Assembly (NCBI GenBank): GCA_023396615.1 | Contig: JAEWVM010000236.1 | Span: 1-35,589, forward strand | DNA length: 35,589 nucleotides | DNA from: Spirochaetota bacterium | Lineage (GTDB): Bacteria > Spirochaetota > UBA4802 > JAFGJZ01 | Direction: 5' to 3' | Shown here: positions 19,029-26,946 of the stretch, piece by piece | How positions within the stretch are numbered: position 1 is the stretch's first letter | Layout: every line of letters starts with the position of its first letter | The notes under the pieces: model-generated | The model's input: only the letters and a program-made list of their open reading frames with translations | The model's database searches: none | What the model was told of the DNA's origin: nothing | Translations under genes and position numbers: made by a program

Positions 19029-19538
19029 TCAGTAATAAACCACGAGCCTTCCGTCCCGCTTCATTTTCTCAATTTTTCCGCCCGAGTCTATCTGGACAGA
19101 CAGAATAAATTCCGCAAGCAGTTTTCCATTATTCGGCTTAACTCTTTGAAAAAGTTTGTCATAATAAAAATATTCGAGTAACCCGCCCAAATTAGAAAAT
19201 CCCCAGACAATTCCGCTATCCGTTTCGATTCTATCCGCAGGATATTCTTTTCCGTCGGCCTTATTTATAAAAGAGACTTTTATTTCTGATTTTTCAGCAT
19301 CTTTAGACAAGTCAAAGAAAAAACCGGCAGTGTCTCCCTTGAAATATATCGCGTTGAAAAGTGTTTTATAATCATTTTTCACATTTTGAATGCCGGCAAA
19401 TTCTTCCCTGAAATTAAATTCCAATGTTGAAGACATATTCCGTTCAAATGATTTCGGATCTGTGCTGAAATAGATTTTGTCAAATCGATTAGAGCACGAA
19501 AGAACACAAAGAAGAAAAAGACTAACGGGTAATTTCAA
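19029..19538 (-). CDS. Small lipoprotein of unknown function
   Basis: A 169-aa protein with a short signal peptide ending in V-L-S-C (Cys15), so lipidation is predicted. The mature domain is soluble with mixed alpha/beta sequence and I do not recognise it. It overlaps the 3' end of 19522-20439 by 17 bases and is followed 25 bases later by the MBL gene, giving a three-gene operon. Confidence 0.65.
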   Translation of the reverse strand: MKLPVSLFLLCVLSCSNRFDKIYFSTDPKSFERNMSSTLEFNFREEFAGIQNVKNDYKTLFNAIYFKGDTAGFFFDLSKDAEKSEIKVSFINKADGKEYPADRIETDSGIVWGFSNLGGLLEYFYYDKLFQRVKPNNGKLLAEFILSVQIDSGGKIEKMKRDGRLVVYY

Positions 19539-20439
19539 TTTTTTTCCAGCTGTTTAACAGCAGATAATCCTCATTTGTAGCCAGAGAATATCTGCTGATA
19601 TAATCGTTAAATTTTTTGATAAAGGACTCTGCAAAATAAATTCTGCCGTCTTTTAAAATTAGACTTTCTGCGAAATTATCAGAATCAAATTTAAAATCAA
19701 CATCATTATCCTTCATAAGTCTTATAAAAATGACTTCAAAAAGATCAACCGCTTCCTTCAGCTTAAGGGCAAAAGGATCAAGCACAGTAAAAGCCGCGGT
19801 AAAATATGCATACTGTATAAATCGGAATATCCCCTGCGGTACCGAGAAAGTAAATTCGCCAAGGGAATCAGCAATAATTTTATCATATACTTCAATGTCG
19901 ACATCATCAAAAAGAGCATATGTAAAAAAACCTTCATCCTGGCTTTTATGTGAAACTTCCTTGAAGAGCGGTATTGTCTTGAATTCGCTGATATCGTCAT
20001 CAGAAGAATAAACCGGCAGAATATACGATTTATAATATAATCTGTCGGTGCGGTAGGACGGATAATGGAAATTATCGCCCTTTTCTATCATAGAATCGGG
20101 ATTTCCGGAAAACTTAAAATCAATTTTGAAAAGATGAATAAAATCTAACAGGCTTCCCTTATACTTTCTTGCGAAATGGATATAAAGAGTCTCAGCCGCG
20201 GGTTTCGGATCAAAAATAACCGAATAATTATCCAAAAACTCAGGAATAATAGAGCAAATTCTTTCAGAAAGCATAATCTTCTGATCCCGGCTGATTCCAT
20301 TCACTGAAATACGCGGAATTTCTATACTGCTTTCGAATTTATAAAACTCGTTTTTTCTCTCGTTTAGCAGAATTTCTCCCGATATATTTACTTTTTTTCT
20401 TTCATCTGCCGTAATTGTTTTAGATTTTTCAGCCGTCAA
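19522..20439 (-). CDS. Soluble protein of unknown function, TTG start
   Basis: A 305-aa product with no signal peptide and no TM segment. I do not recognise the family. It is rich in Phe, Tyr, Asp and Lys. The start is TTG at 20439, decided by GGAAGG 6 bases upstream; the nearby ATG is in another frame. It is the first gene of the operon with the lipoprotein and the MBL hydrolase, and is divergent from cheD. Confidence 0.6.
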   Translation of the reverse strand: MTAEKSKTITADERKKVNISGEILLNERKNEFYKFESSIEIPRISVNGISRDQKIMLSERICSIIPEFLDNYSVIFDPKPAAETLYIHFARKYKGSLLDFIHLFKIDFKFSGNPDSMIEKGDNFHYPSYRTDRLYYKSYILPVYSSDDDISEFKTIPLFKEVSHKSQDEGFFTYALFDDVDIEVYDKIIADSLGEFTFSVPQGIFRFIQYAYFTAAFTVLDPFALKLKEAVDLFEVIFIRLMKDNDVDFKFDSDNFAESLILKDGRIYFAESFIKKFNDYISRYSLATNEDYLLLNSWKKIEITR

Positions 20440-20494
20440 TGATCACCTTCCATTATTATTATCGATTTTAATCTAATATCTTCAAGACATTTTC

Positions 20495-20522
20495 TTGACT
20501 TAATTTCAAAATGAGTTAATAT
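20495..20522 (+). promoter_or_regulatory. Candidate sigma70 promoter of cheD
   Basis: TTGACT (20495-20500), a 16-base spacer and TAATAT (20517-20522) lie 52 bases before the cheD ATG. The match is good and the position fits. Confidence 0.5.
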
Positions 20523-20573
20523 ACATTGAACTTAATGGCTTATGCCGAATTTTAAGAAAAAAGAGCTTTAAAG

Positions 20574-21056
20574 ATGGCAAATGAACTCGTCAATGTGGGT
20601 GTCGCCCAGCTGAAGATCGGAACTTCTGAACAGATGCTGAGGACAATACTCGGAAGCTGCGTTGGAATATGCATCTACGACCGCAACAAAAAGATCGGCG
20701 GAATGGCTCACATCCTTCTGCCTGAAGCTTCTGGTTCTACTCAGATAGAAAAATATGCCGATACTGCGATACCTGCACTAATAAATCTTCTGCTGAAGCA
20801 GGGGTGCACAAAAGAATTTATGAGCGCAAAAATCGCAGGCGGCGCTTCGATGTTTAAATTCAAGATAAGCACTTCCCTTGGTCAGATCGGAGAAAGAAAT
20901 ATCGAAGTGACCAAAGATGTCTTAAAAAAAGCCGGTATTGCTCTTCTTTGCGAAGATACCGGAGGAAGCACAGGAAGAGTAATCGACTTTTTCCTCAACG
21001 ACGGCCACTTGAAAGTTAAAGCCGGCGGCGTTGAACAAAATTACTATAAAGTATAG
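20574..21056 (+). CDS. cheD: Chemoreceptor glutamine deamidase CheD
   Basis: A 160-aa protein, normal for the family. CheD deamidates glutamines of methyl-accepting chemotaxis proteins and, in many species, is controlled by CheC. The signature LGSCVGICIYD contains the catalytic Cys29, and GGMAHILLP contains His46. Their 17-residue spacing equals that of Cys27/His44 in the Thermotoga maritima protein. It is followed 12 bases later by the HDOD gene, so the two are co-transcribed. No CheC is in the window. Confidence 0.93.
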   Translation: MANELVNVGVAQLKIGTSEQMLRTILGSCVGICIYDRNKKIGGMAHILLPEASGSTQIEKYADTAIPALINLLLKQGCTKEFMSAKIAGGASMFKFKISTSLGQIGERNIEVTKDVLKKAGIALLCEDTGGSTGRVIDFFLNDGHLKVKAGGVEQNYYKV

Positions 21057-21068
21057 CGGAGTTATCCG

Positions 21069-21926
21069 ATGCAGGAACAGATAAAACAGCGTTTGGAAAA
21101 TATAATCAGCACCATGACACAGCTTCCGTCAATTCCTGATGTAGTAAGCCGTATTATTAACATGGTCAATGATCCCAATGTCGATTTCAAGGCGGTAGCC
21201 GAAGAAATTGCCAAGGATCAGTCTCTTACGACCAACATCCTGAAACTCTGCAACAGCGCTTATTTCAGCAAGGGAAAGGAGATTGTATCGGTTGACCGTG
21301 CAATCGTGACGCTGGGACTCAAGGAAATTAAAGATATAGTAGTTCTCGTAACATGCAGAAATGTACTCGACAAACCAATTCTCGGATATGACTTAGCTGC
21401 AGGCGAAATGTGGACTCACAACCTGACAGTAGCAATTCTCGCAAAAAAAATGGCAATAGACATCAAACGGAAGGATCTGGCGGACATTGTATTTACCGGC
21501 GGAATAATTCATGATGTAGGAAAAACTGTGCTGGCACTTTATGTTGCCAACACCTTCAAAGATATCATGAAAGTAACTCAGGAAAAAGCCGTTACCTTCA
21601 TTGATGCCGAAAAAGATGTGATGGGATTCAACCATCAGGATATCGGACTTAAAATTCTTGAAAAATGGAAATTTCCGGATTCACTTAAAGCAGTTGTCGC
21701 ACATCACCATAATCCTGAAAATTCACCGAAAGAGTTCTATAAGGCTGTTTCTATCGTTCATGTCGCTAATATAATAACTCTAATGGCAGGGGTCGGCATA
21801 GGCGGCGACGGACTTTATCACGCTTTAAATCCGGATGCAGTAAAAGAAACAGGAATCAGCGATGCCGATCTCGAGAAATACTATTCCATTGTGCCTGAAA
21901 TAGTAAAACAGGCAAAACAGATATAG
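21069..21926 (+). CDS. HDOD-domain signalling protein
   Basis: A 285-aa protein almost entirely made of an HDOD domain. It begins at LPSIPDVVSRIINMVNDP (about 19), has the conserved KDQSLTTNILKLCNSAYF stretch (about 49-66) and a later GGIIHDVGKTVL with His148 and Asp149. HDOD proteins are HD-related and act in signalling; most are not proven hydrolases. GGAG lies 8 bases before the ATG. It sits directly behind cheD, suggesting a chemotaxis or motility link, which is inference. Confidence 0.9.
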   Translation: MQEQIKQRLENIISTMTQLPSIPDVVSRIINMVNDPNVDFKAVAEEIAKDQSLTTNILKLCNSAYFSKGKEIVSVDRAIVTLGLKEIKDIVVLVTCRNVLDKPILGYDLAAGEMWTHNLTVAILAKKMAIDIKRKDLADIVFTGGIIHDVGKTVLALYVANTFKDIMKVTQEKAVTFIDAEKDVMGFNHQDIGLKILEKWKFPDSLKAVVAHHHNPENSPKEFYKAVSIVHVANIITLMAGVGIGGDGLYHALNPDAVKETGISDADLEKYYSIVPEIVKQAKQI

Positions 21927-22009
21927 CCGAATTAATTCCTTGCCAAAAAATAAGCCTTCTTTGAGTCTGAAAAGGCCGAAAGGCGGAATATTGGAGAAAG
22001 AGGTTTAAT

Positions 22010-23002
22010 ATGATTAGTTACAAAGAATTGGGTCTTTCAAACACAAAAGAGCTATTTCAGAAAGCAGTAAAAGGCGGATACGCGATTCCGGCTTACAATT
22101 TCAACAACATGGAACAGATGCAGGCAATTATTCAGGCTTGTGTTGAGACAAAGTCACCTGTAATCCTTCAGGTTTCTTCCGGTGCAAGAAAATACGCCAA
22201 CTCAACACTTCTCAGATACATGGCTCAGGGAGCAGTTCAGTACGCTAAAGAACTCGGTTGCGAAATTCCGATCGTTCTTCATCTTGACCACGGCGACACA
22301 TTCGAGCTTTGCAAAGACTGTATCGACAACGGTTTTTCATCAGTAATGATCGACGGATCTCACCATTCATACGAAGAAAACATTGCTCTTACGAAGAAAG
22401 TCGTTGAATACGCACATGCGCACGGCGTTTCAGTTGAAGGAGAGCTTGGAGTACTTGCAGGAGTTGAAGACGAAGTATCATCTGCAGTATCTCATTACAC
22501 AAAGCCGGAAGAAGTTGAAGATTTCGTAAAAAAAACAGGTGTTGACTCACTTGCAATTTCAATAGGAACTTCTCACGGAGCAAACAAATTCAAACCTGAG
22601 CAGTGCACACGCAACGCAGAGGGAATCCTTGTTCCTCCTCCGCTAAGATTCGACATTCTTGAAGAAATCGAAAAAAGAATACCTGGTTTTCCAATCGTTC
22701 TTCACGGTTCATCTTCTGTTCCTCAGGATCAGGTTAAAACTATCAATCAGTACGGCGGAAAAATGGTTGATGCCATCGGAATTCCTGAAGACGAACTCAG
22801 AAAAGCCGCTAAATCTGCAGTTTGCAAAATCAATATCGACTCTGACGGACGTCTTGCAATGACTGCCGCAATCAGAGAAGTTTTTGCTACAAAACCAAGC
22901 GAATTTGACCCAAGAAAATATCTCGGGCCTGCAAGAGACGCTCTTAAAGATCTTTATAAGAAGAAAAATATTAACGTTCTCGGTTCTGCTAATCAGGCAT
23001 AA
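22010..23002 (+). CDS. fba: Class II fructose-1,6-bisphosphate aldolase
   Basis: A 330-aa cytoplasmic zinc aldolase that interconverts fructose-1,6-bisphosphate with glyceraldehyde-3-phosphate and DHAP (glycolysis/gluconeogenesis). Visible are the HLDHGD motif (catalytic Asp93 and zinc His94), GELG (Glu145), GTSHG (His189) and LHGSS (His232), with the GSHHSYEEN loop. Length is typical of the non-E. coli type. AGAGG precedes the ATG. It starts 83 bases after the HDOD gene with no clear terminator between, and is closed by a strong terminator. The sequence recalls spirochaetal aldolases, from memory. Confidence 0.95.
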   Translation: MISYKELGLSNTKELFQKAVKGGYAIPAYNFNNMEQMQAIIQACVETKSPVILQVSSGARKYANSTLLRYMAQGAVQYAKELGCEIPIVLHLDHGDTFELCKDCIDNGFSSVMIDGSHHSYEENIALTKKVVEYAHAHGVSVEGELGVLAGVEDEVSSAVSHYTKPEEVEDFVKKTGVDSLAISIGTSHGANKFKPEQCTRNAEGILVPPPLRFDILEEIEKRIPGFPIVLHGSSSVPQDQVKTINQYGGKMVDAIGIPEDELRKAAKSAVCKINIDSDGRLAMTAAIREVFATKPSEFDPRKYLGPARDALKDLYKKKNINVLGSANQA

Positions 23003-23010
23003 GGAATTAA

Positions 23011-23038
23011 AGAAGCGGAGAAATCCGCTTCTCTTTTT
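23011..23038 (+). terminator. Rho-independent terminator after fba
   Basis: A perfect 9-bp stem AGAAGCGGA / TCCGCTTCT with a GAAA tetraloop is followed by CTTTTT. It lies 9 bases after the fba stop and only 4 bases before the next reading frame. Confidence 0.9.
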
Positions 23039-23041
23039 ACC

Positions 23042-23983
23042 GTGTTCAAAAAAATAATTTACAGATACAGTTTAAGAAAAAGATATTCCGCAATTCTTGC
23101 GGACACAAAAAAACACGTATCCGAGTTGTCAGAAAGAATCGGAGAGCGCTCTCTCGCTCGCCACGGAAATTTAAATGCGGCAGCAGACTATATTTCCGAA
23201 ACATTCAAATCATTCGGCCTCAAAGTCTTCGAAGATATTTACGCGGTCGAAGGTAAAACAGCCAGAAACATTTACACCGAAATACCGGGAACAAAAACAA
23301 AAGACGTAATACTAATCGGAGCGCATTACGATACGGTTGAAAACAGCTGCGGAGCAAATGACAACGCAAGCGGCATTTCAGCCCTTCTCGAAATCTGCAG
23401 AATGATGTCGGAGAAAAAACCGAAGAATACACTGCGCTTTACGGCTTTTACACTCGAAGAACCTCCTTTCTTTTCGACAGATAAAATGGGAAGTTCGGTT
23501 CATATTTCAAATTGCGATAAATCAGGCAAAGATATAGCACTAATGATTAACCTCGACATGCTTGGTTACGCAGGAATGTTCACAAAGCAGAATTTTCCTG
23601 ATGATAACATGAAAGAAATTTATCCTTCAAGAGGAAATTTTCTTTCTATTGTTTCTCTTCCTTCATGCGTGAAGGCTGTCGACATCTGTGCGAAAATATT
23701 CAACCGCCATTCCCCTAAAAATATAATTTCAGCAGCTTTACCAGCATCATACGGCGGAGTTTCCGAATCAGATCATATTTCCTTTATCAGAAACGGAATT
23801 CCTGCTGTCATGTTCACGGATACCGGAATGCTCAGAAATCCGAATTATCATTCACCCAATGACAGCTCCGATACGATTAATTTCAAATTTTTATCCGAGA
23901 ATGTTTATTCTATTTATAAGGTAATCAAGGAACTTTCTTACAGAAACTTAAGACCTTTGAGGAAGAATCTTTTCAGGATCTAA
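23042..23983 (+). CDS. M28-family zinc aminopeptidase-like protein
   Basis: A 313-aa protein. Its M28 metal ligands are all visible: His95 in GAHYDT, Asp107 in NDNASG, Glu139/Glu140 in TLEEP, Asp172 in INLDMLGY and His270 in NYHSPNDSSDTI. The family removes N-terminal amino acids from peptides using two zinc ions. No signal peptide is seen, so a cytoplasmic place is likely. The assigned GTG start at 23042 has no ribosome site because the fba terminator sits immediately before it; a later start would cut into the N-terminal helix. The 3' end overlaps the opposing LysM gene by 36 bases. Confidence 0.85.
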   Translation: MFKKIIYRYSLRKRYSAILADTKKHVSELSERIGERSLARHGNLNAAADYISETFKSFGLKVFEDIYAVEGKTARNIYTEIPGTKTKDVILIGAHYDTVENSCGANDNASGISALLEICRMMSEKKPKNTLRFTAFTLEEPPFFSTDKMGSSVHISNCDKSGKDIALMINLDMLGYAGMFTKQNFPDDNMKEIYPSRGNFLSIVSLPSCVKAVDICAKIFNRHSPKNIISAALPASYGGVSESDHISFIRNGIPAVMFTDTGMLRNPNYHSPNDSSDTINFKFLSENVYSIYKVIKELSYRNLRPLRKNLFRI

Positions 23984-24688
23984 CGGCTTGCCGCTCTTGC
24001 TAATCTGAAAATGGACACCGCCCGAATCCCTGTTTATTGTTCCTATTGTGTCACCTCTGCGGACAGAACTTCCGGGTCTCACCTCACCCGGAGTAATCAT
24101 GGAATAAATGCTCAAATAACGGCCTCCATGAGAAACTACGACATAGTTTCCATATCCGCGCATGTAGCCTATTTTTACGACTTTTCCGTCGCAAGCACTG
24201 AAAACTCTGCTTCCGGGATTCGATTTGATGAAAATTCCGATACCTTTTGAGATGTCGGATTCTTTAGTTACGGAAACTATTTTTTTTACCGGCCAGGAAA
24301 AATTAGACGGTGATTTTTTATCAGAAACCGGCGCAGAAGTTTTATTGGGAAGTTTTTCATCATCCCTGAGAGGAGTACTTTCGGAAAGCGATAGCTGGTG
24401 CACCGGTAACTTAAGCTTCATTCCGGCTTTTATTAAGTAATTGGAATTTAGACCATTGCTTTTTGTGATTTGTGCAGGACTTAAACCGTACTTTCTGGAA
24501 ATTGAATAAAGCGTTTCTCCCTTTTTTACCGTATGAATTCTAAACTTGCTCTTTGACTGTACGGATTCTGATGTTGTGACATAATCAGATGAATTCTTCT
24601 TAACCTGACCTGACCTGCCGTAAATAACGAGAGGAAGTATGAGAAAAGCTGCAAAAATCCCTTTTTTCATACGCAAATCAATGAGCAT
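23948..24688 (-). CDS. LysM protein with degenerate M23/LytM domain (EnvC/NlpD-like)
   Basis: A 246-aa protein. The ATG at 24688 follows GGGTGAT. A signal-like hydrophobic segment covers about 8-24. One LysM domain (HTVKKGETLYSISRKYGLSPAQITKSNG) is at about 52-95, then a linker, then a LytM fold from about 131. The usual zinc motif HxGxD reads SKGIG (148-152) and HxH reads GVH (224-226), so at least three of the metal ligands are missing while His187 and the fold remain. Such forms in E. coli (EnvC, NlpD) activate cell-wall amidases instead of cutting peptidoglycan. A similar regulatory role in envelope division is inferred. Confidence 0.82.
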   Translation of the reverse strand: MLIDLRMKKGIFAAFLILPLVIYGRSGQVKKNSSDYVTTSESVQSKSKFRIHTVKKGETLYSISRKYGLSPAQITKSNGLNSNYLIKAGMKLKLPVHQLSLSESTPLRDDEKLPNKTSAPVSDKKSPSNFSWPVKKIVSVTKESDISKGIGIFIKSNPGSRVFSACDGKVVKIGYMRGYGNYVVVSHGGRYLSIYSMITPGEVRPGSSVRRGDTIGTINRDSGGVHFQISKSGKPLDPEKILPQRS

Positions 24689-24796
24689 AAATCACCCTTT
24701 TCTAGGTATCGGCTCGGCACGCATTAATAGTTAGCTAAAAAAAAATTGCTTGTATTTTTTTTTCACTGATTTCTGATTCCCTCAGGCGGGGATTAT

Positions 24797-25870
24797 ATGT
24801 TAAAAAAACAGGCAGCTTTTGCGGCCTTGATGCTTGTTATCTTTTACGGAAATGCCGTACAAGCCGAAAATTTTTTCTCAACTTCCGGATCGGCCATCAA
24901 ATCCACAAACGGCAAATTTTATGCTTATATCAATTTTCTTTATTACAGCAATGTTTATTTTGTAAATCTGATTCAGCCGAACTCTGTTTCTCATAACGAT
25001 GTTCAGAGTGATTCATTAAAAATCAGAGCCTATCAGAACTATATCCGCACCCTCCGGGATGAAAATCTCAAAAATGACGCTGCCATTCTGCTGAATCTTT
25101 ACAAGAATCCGTCACAATTTGATAATCAGAAAATTGAACAGATTGCTAAAAAACTTGAAAACAGAAATATAGTAATAAGCTTTTCAATTGATGACTCTCC
25201 ATCAAGAAAAATAAATCTCAATTACTGCATTTACGGAAAAAAGAAGCTTCTGCTGGTAAAACATCCTCTTTTCGATTATTCTGAAACAATTTACAATATT
25301 ATCCCCATGATATCATATCCTGAGATATCAGTCAGCAACTCAATGACATACGATGATATCATTTATGTCAGTCAGGAAGAAATAGCTAATGATTCCGGAA
25401 TAGCGCAGAGAGTTCTTGCCGGCAAGAATGTAAGTGCATTTCTTTTTAACGGAGCAAGAGTTAATTCAGAAATATCTTACTGCTTAAGAAAAGCCTTCTC
25501 CGGCAAAGAAAGCGAAATCATAAAAGACATGACCCGCATGTTCGAAATTCACGAACTCAGTCATAAAATTCTATACAACAAGTATAAAATTCAGGATCCT
25601 GTTACTCATGAAGAATTTGCACTGAGCAGTACTATTTATGATAATCCGTTTCTGGGTCTTGCAATCATGTACAGTTATCTTGATTACGACAATCTTACTC
25701 AGCATAAACTCGCGGCTCTCAATTACATCCGTTATATAGCCAATCATTCCGGCAAAAGCATTTTGATGGAAAAACCGGAGCATATTGCAAAAGAATTTTC
25801 TGCTGAAGAACTAAAAACAATAAGCAAAAATCACTTTGACTCATTGCGCCAGGTTCTCAAAATCAAATAG
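24797..25870 (+). CDS. Secreted putative zinc metalloprotease (HExxH)
   Basis: A 357-aa protein with a signal peptide (MLKKQAAFAALMLVIFYGNAVQA, cut after residue 23). The central part is not recognisable. A motif EIHELSHKILYN gives HELSH at 252-256, the HExxH of zincins, followed 16-17 residues later by Glu272/Glu273 in THEEFALSS, which could be the third ligand of a gluzincin. The ATG follows GGCGGGG. This points to a periplasmic or surface protease, but the motif alone is moderate evidence since the rest is unlike known families. Confidence 0.65.
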   Translation: MLKKQAAFAALMLVIFYGNAVQAENFFSTSGSAIKSTNGKFYAYINFLYYSNVYFVNLIQPNSVSHNDVQSDSLKIRAYQNYIRTLRDENLKNDAAILLNLYKNPSQFDNQKIEQIAKKLENRNIVISFSIDDSPSRKINLNYCIYGKKKLLLVKHPLFDYSETIYNIIPMISYPEISVSNSMTYDDIIYVSQEEIANDSGIAQRVLAGKNVSAFLFNGARVNSEISYCLRKAFSGKESEIIKDMTRMFEIHELSHKILYNKYKIQDPVTHEEFALSSTIYDNPFLGLAIMYSYLDYDNLTQHKLAALNYIRYIANHSGKSILMEKPEHIAKEFSAEELKTISKNHFDSLRQVLKIK

Positions 25871-25902
25871 AATTTTTCTTATAAAGCAAAATTTATTTTG
25901 AC

Positions 25903-25923
25903 ACGCACATTCAATATGTGCGT
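25903..25923. other. 21-bp palindrome next to a -35-like TTGACA
   Basis: ACGCACAT - TCAAT - ATGTGCGT is a perfect 8-bp inverted repeat overlapping the end of TTGACA (25898-25903), 30 bases before the next start codon. It may be an operator or a weak terminator for 24797-25870; no T-tract follows. Confidence 0.35.
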
Positions 25924-25953
25924 ACATGAATCAAATTTTGTCATGGATATTCT

Positions 25954-26946
25954 ATGAATAACTTATTTAAAGCAATTTCAGTTTCTGTCATCACTTCATG
26001 CGCGGCAATTATAGCATTTTTCTTTATAAGAGCGGACTATATCCATGAATCATACATGACTCATCTTTTATCGCTTAATCAGTCTCTTGTTTTGGAACTG
26101 AAACCGTTTCTTGAAGGAAAAACAAAAGATGAAGCAGAATCTGCTCTTAAGACTGCCGCTTCATCAAAAAAAGAAGTAGCATTCATCGCCCTGACAGACA
26201 TGCAGAACAATTACCTTGGCGGTTTTTCCGGTCTTACTCAGAAAGAAATCAAAAACGGTTTTTCCGATCTTATTATAAGCGATATCAAGAATGGAAAACT
26301 TTCTGCAAGTAAAGTAGAATCAAAATATTACGGTTCAGAAAAATTTTATTACATTAAGCTTAAAGGCGTAAAGTTCGCTTTCTTTGTCGTATACAGATAC
26401 AAGCTTCAGACAAAATTGATTACAGAAATTATTATTGAAACATCTATAATTTTATTAATAATTTTCATTTCATCATTCAGCTTTTTCTATTTTTTCAGAA
26501 AAGCAAATCAGCTTGAAACAAACCCCGAATCAGCCGTTTTACGCGAAAATCCGAAAGAAACACAACGTCGTACTAATAACTTTGAAAAACTTCTTGCTAA
26601 AAAATTCAGCGAAGCTATTCAGATTCATTCTTATGAATCATTTGCATATTATCATTACGACAAAGAAAACTTAATTCTTGTAAAAAAATATTATTATACT
26701 GCAGGTATTCTTTCAAAGCTGGATCAGGATCCGCCGGAAGCCGAAAAACGGAAAGAAATTATCTCAGAACTTAAAAAAGGTTCACCAATTATCAAAGCCC
26801 GTTCAAAAAACGCATATATTGCGGTAATTGAAAACAAAAATCTACTCGGAGCTGTTTTGGTTACAAAAAATAAAACCATAACCGGAACAGAAATTTCTTT
26901 TCTGAAGAATATCTGCCGGGACATTGCCTACAACATCATCAAATAA
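25954..26946 (+). CDS. Two-TM sensor-like membrane protein
   Basis: A 330-aa protein with TM1 at about 7-26, an external domain of about 130 residues (VAFIALTDMQNNYLGGFSGL and FYYIKLKGVKFAFFVVYRYKL, a PAS/dCache-like flavour) and TM2 at about 160-180. The cytoplasmic part (about 215-330) looks like a small GAF-type domain (AYIAVIENKNLLGAVLVTKNK ... FLKNICRDIAYNI). No histidine kinase, GGDEF or phosphatase motif follows. It may be a sensor that works with a partner. Its 3' end overlaps hemW on the other strand by 8 bases. Confidence 0.6.
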   Translation: MNNLFKAISVSVITSCAAIIAFFFIRADYIHESYMTHLLSLNQSLVLELKPFLEGKTKDEAESALKTAASSKKEVAFIALTDMQNNYLGGFSGLTQKEIKNGFSDLIISDIKNGKLSASKVESKYYGSEKFYYIKLKGVKFAFFVVYRYKLQTKLITEIIIETSIILLIIFISSFSFFYFFRKANQLETNPESAVLRENPKETQRRTNNFEKLLAKKFSEAIQIHSYESFAYYHYDKENLILVKKYYYTAGILSKLDQDPPEAEKRKEIISELKKGSPIIKARSKNAYIAVIENKNLLGAVLVTKNKTITGTEISFLKNICRDIAYNIIK

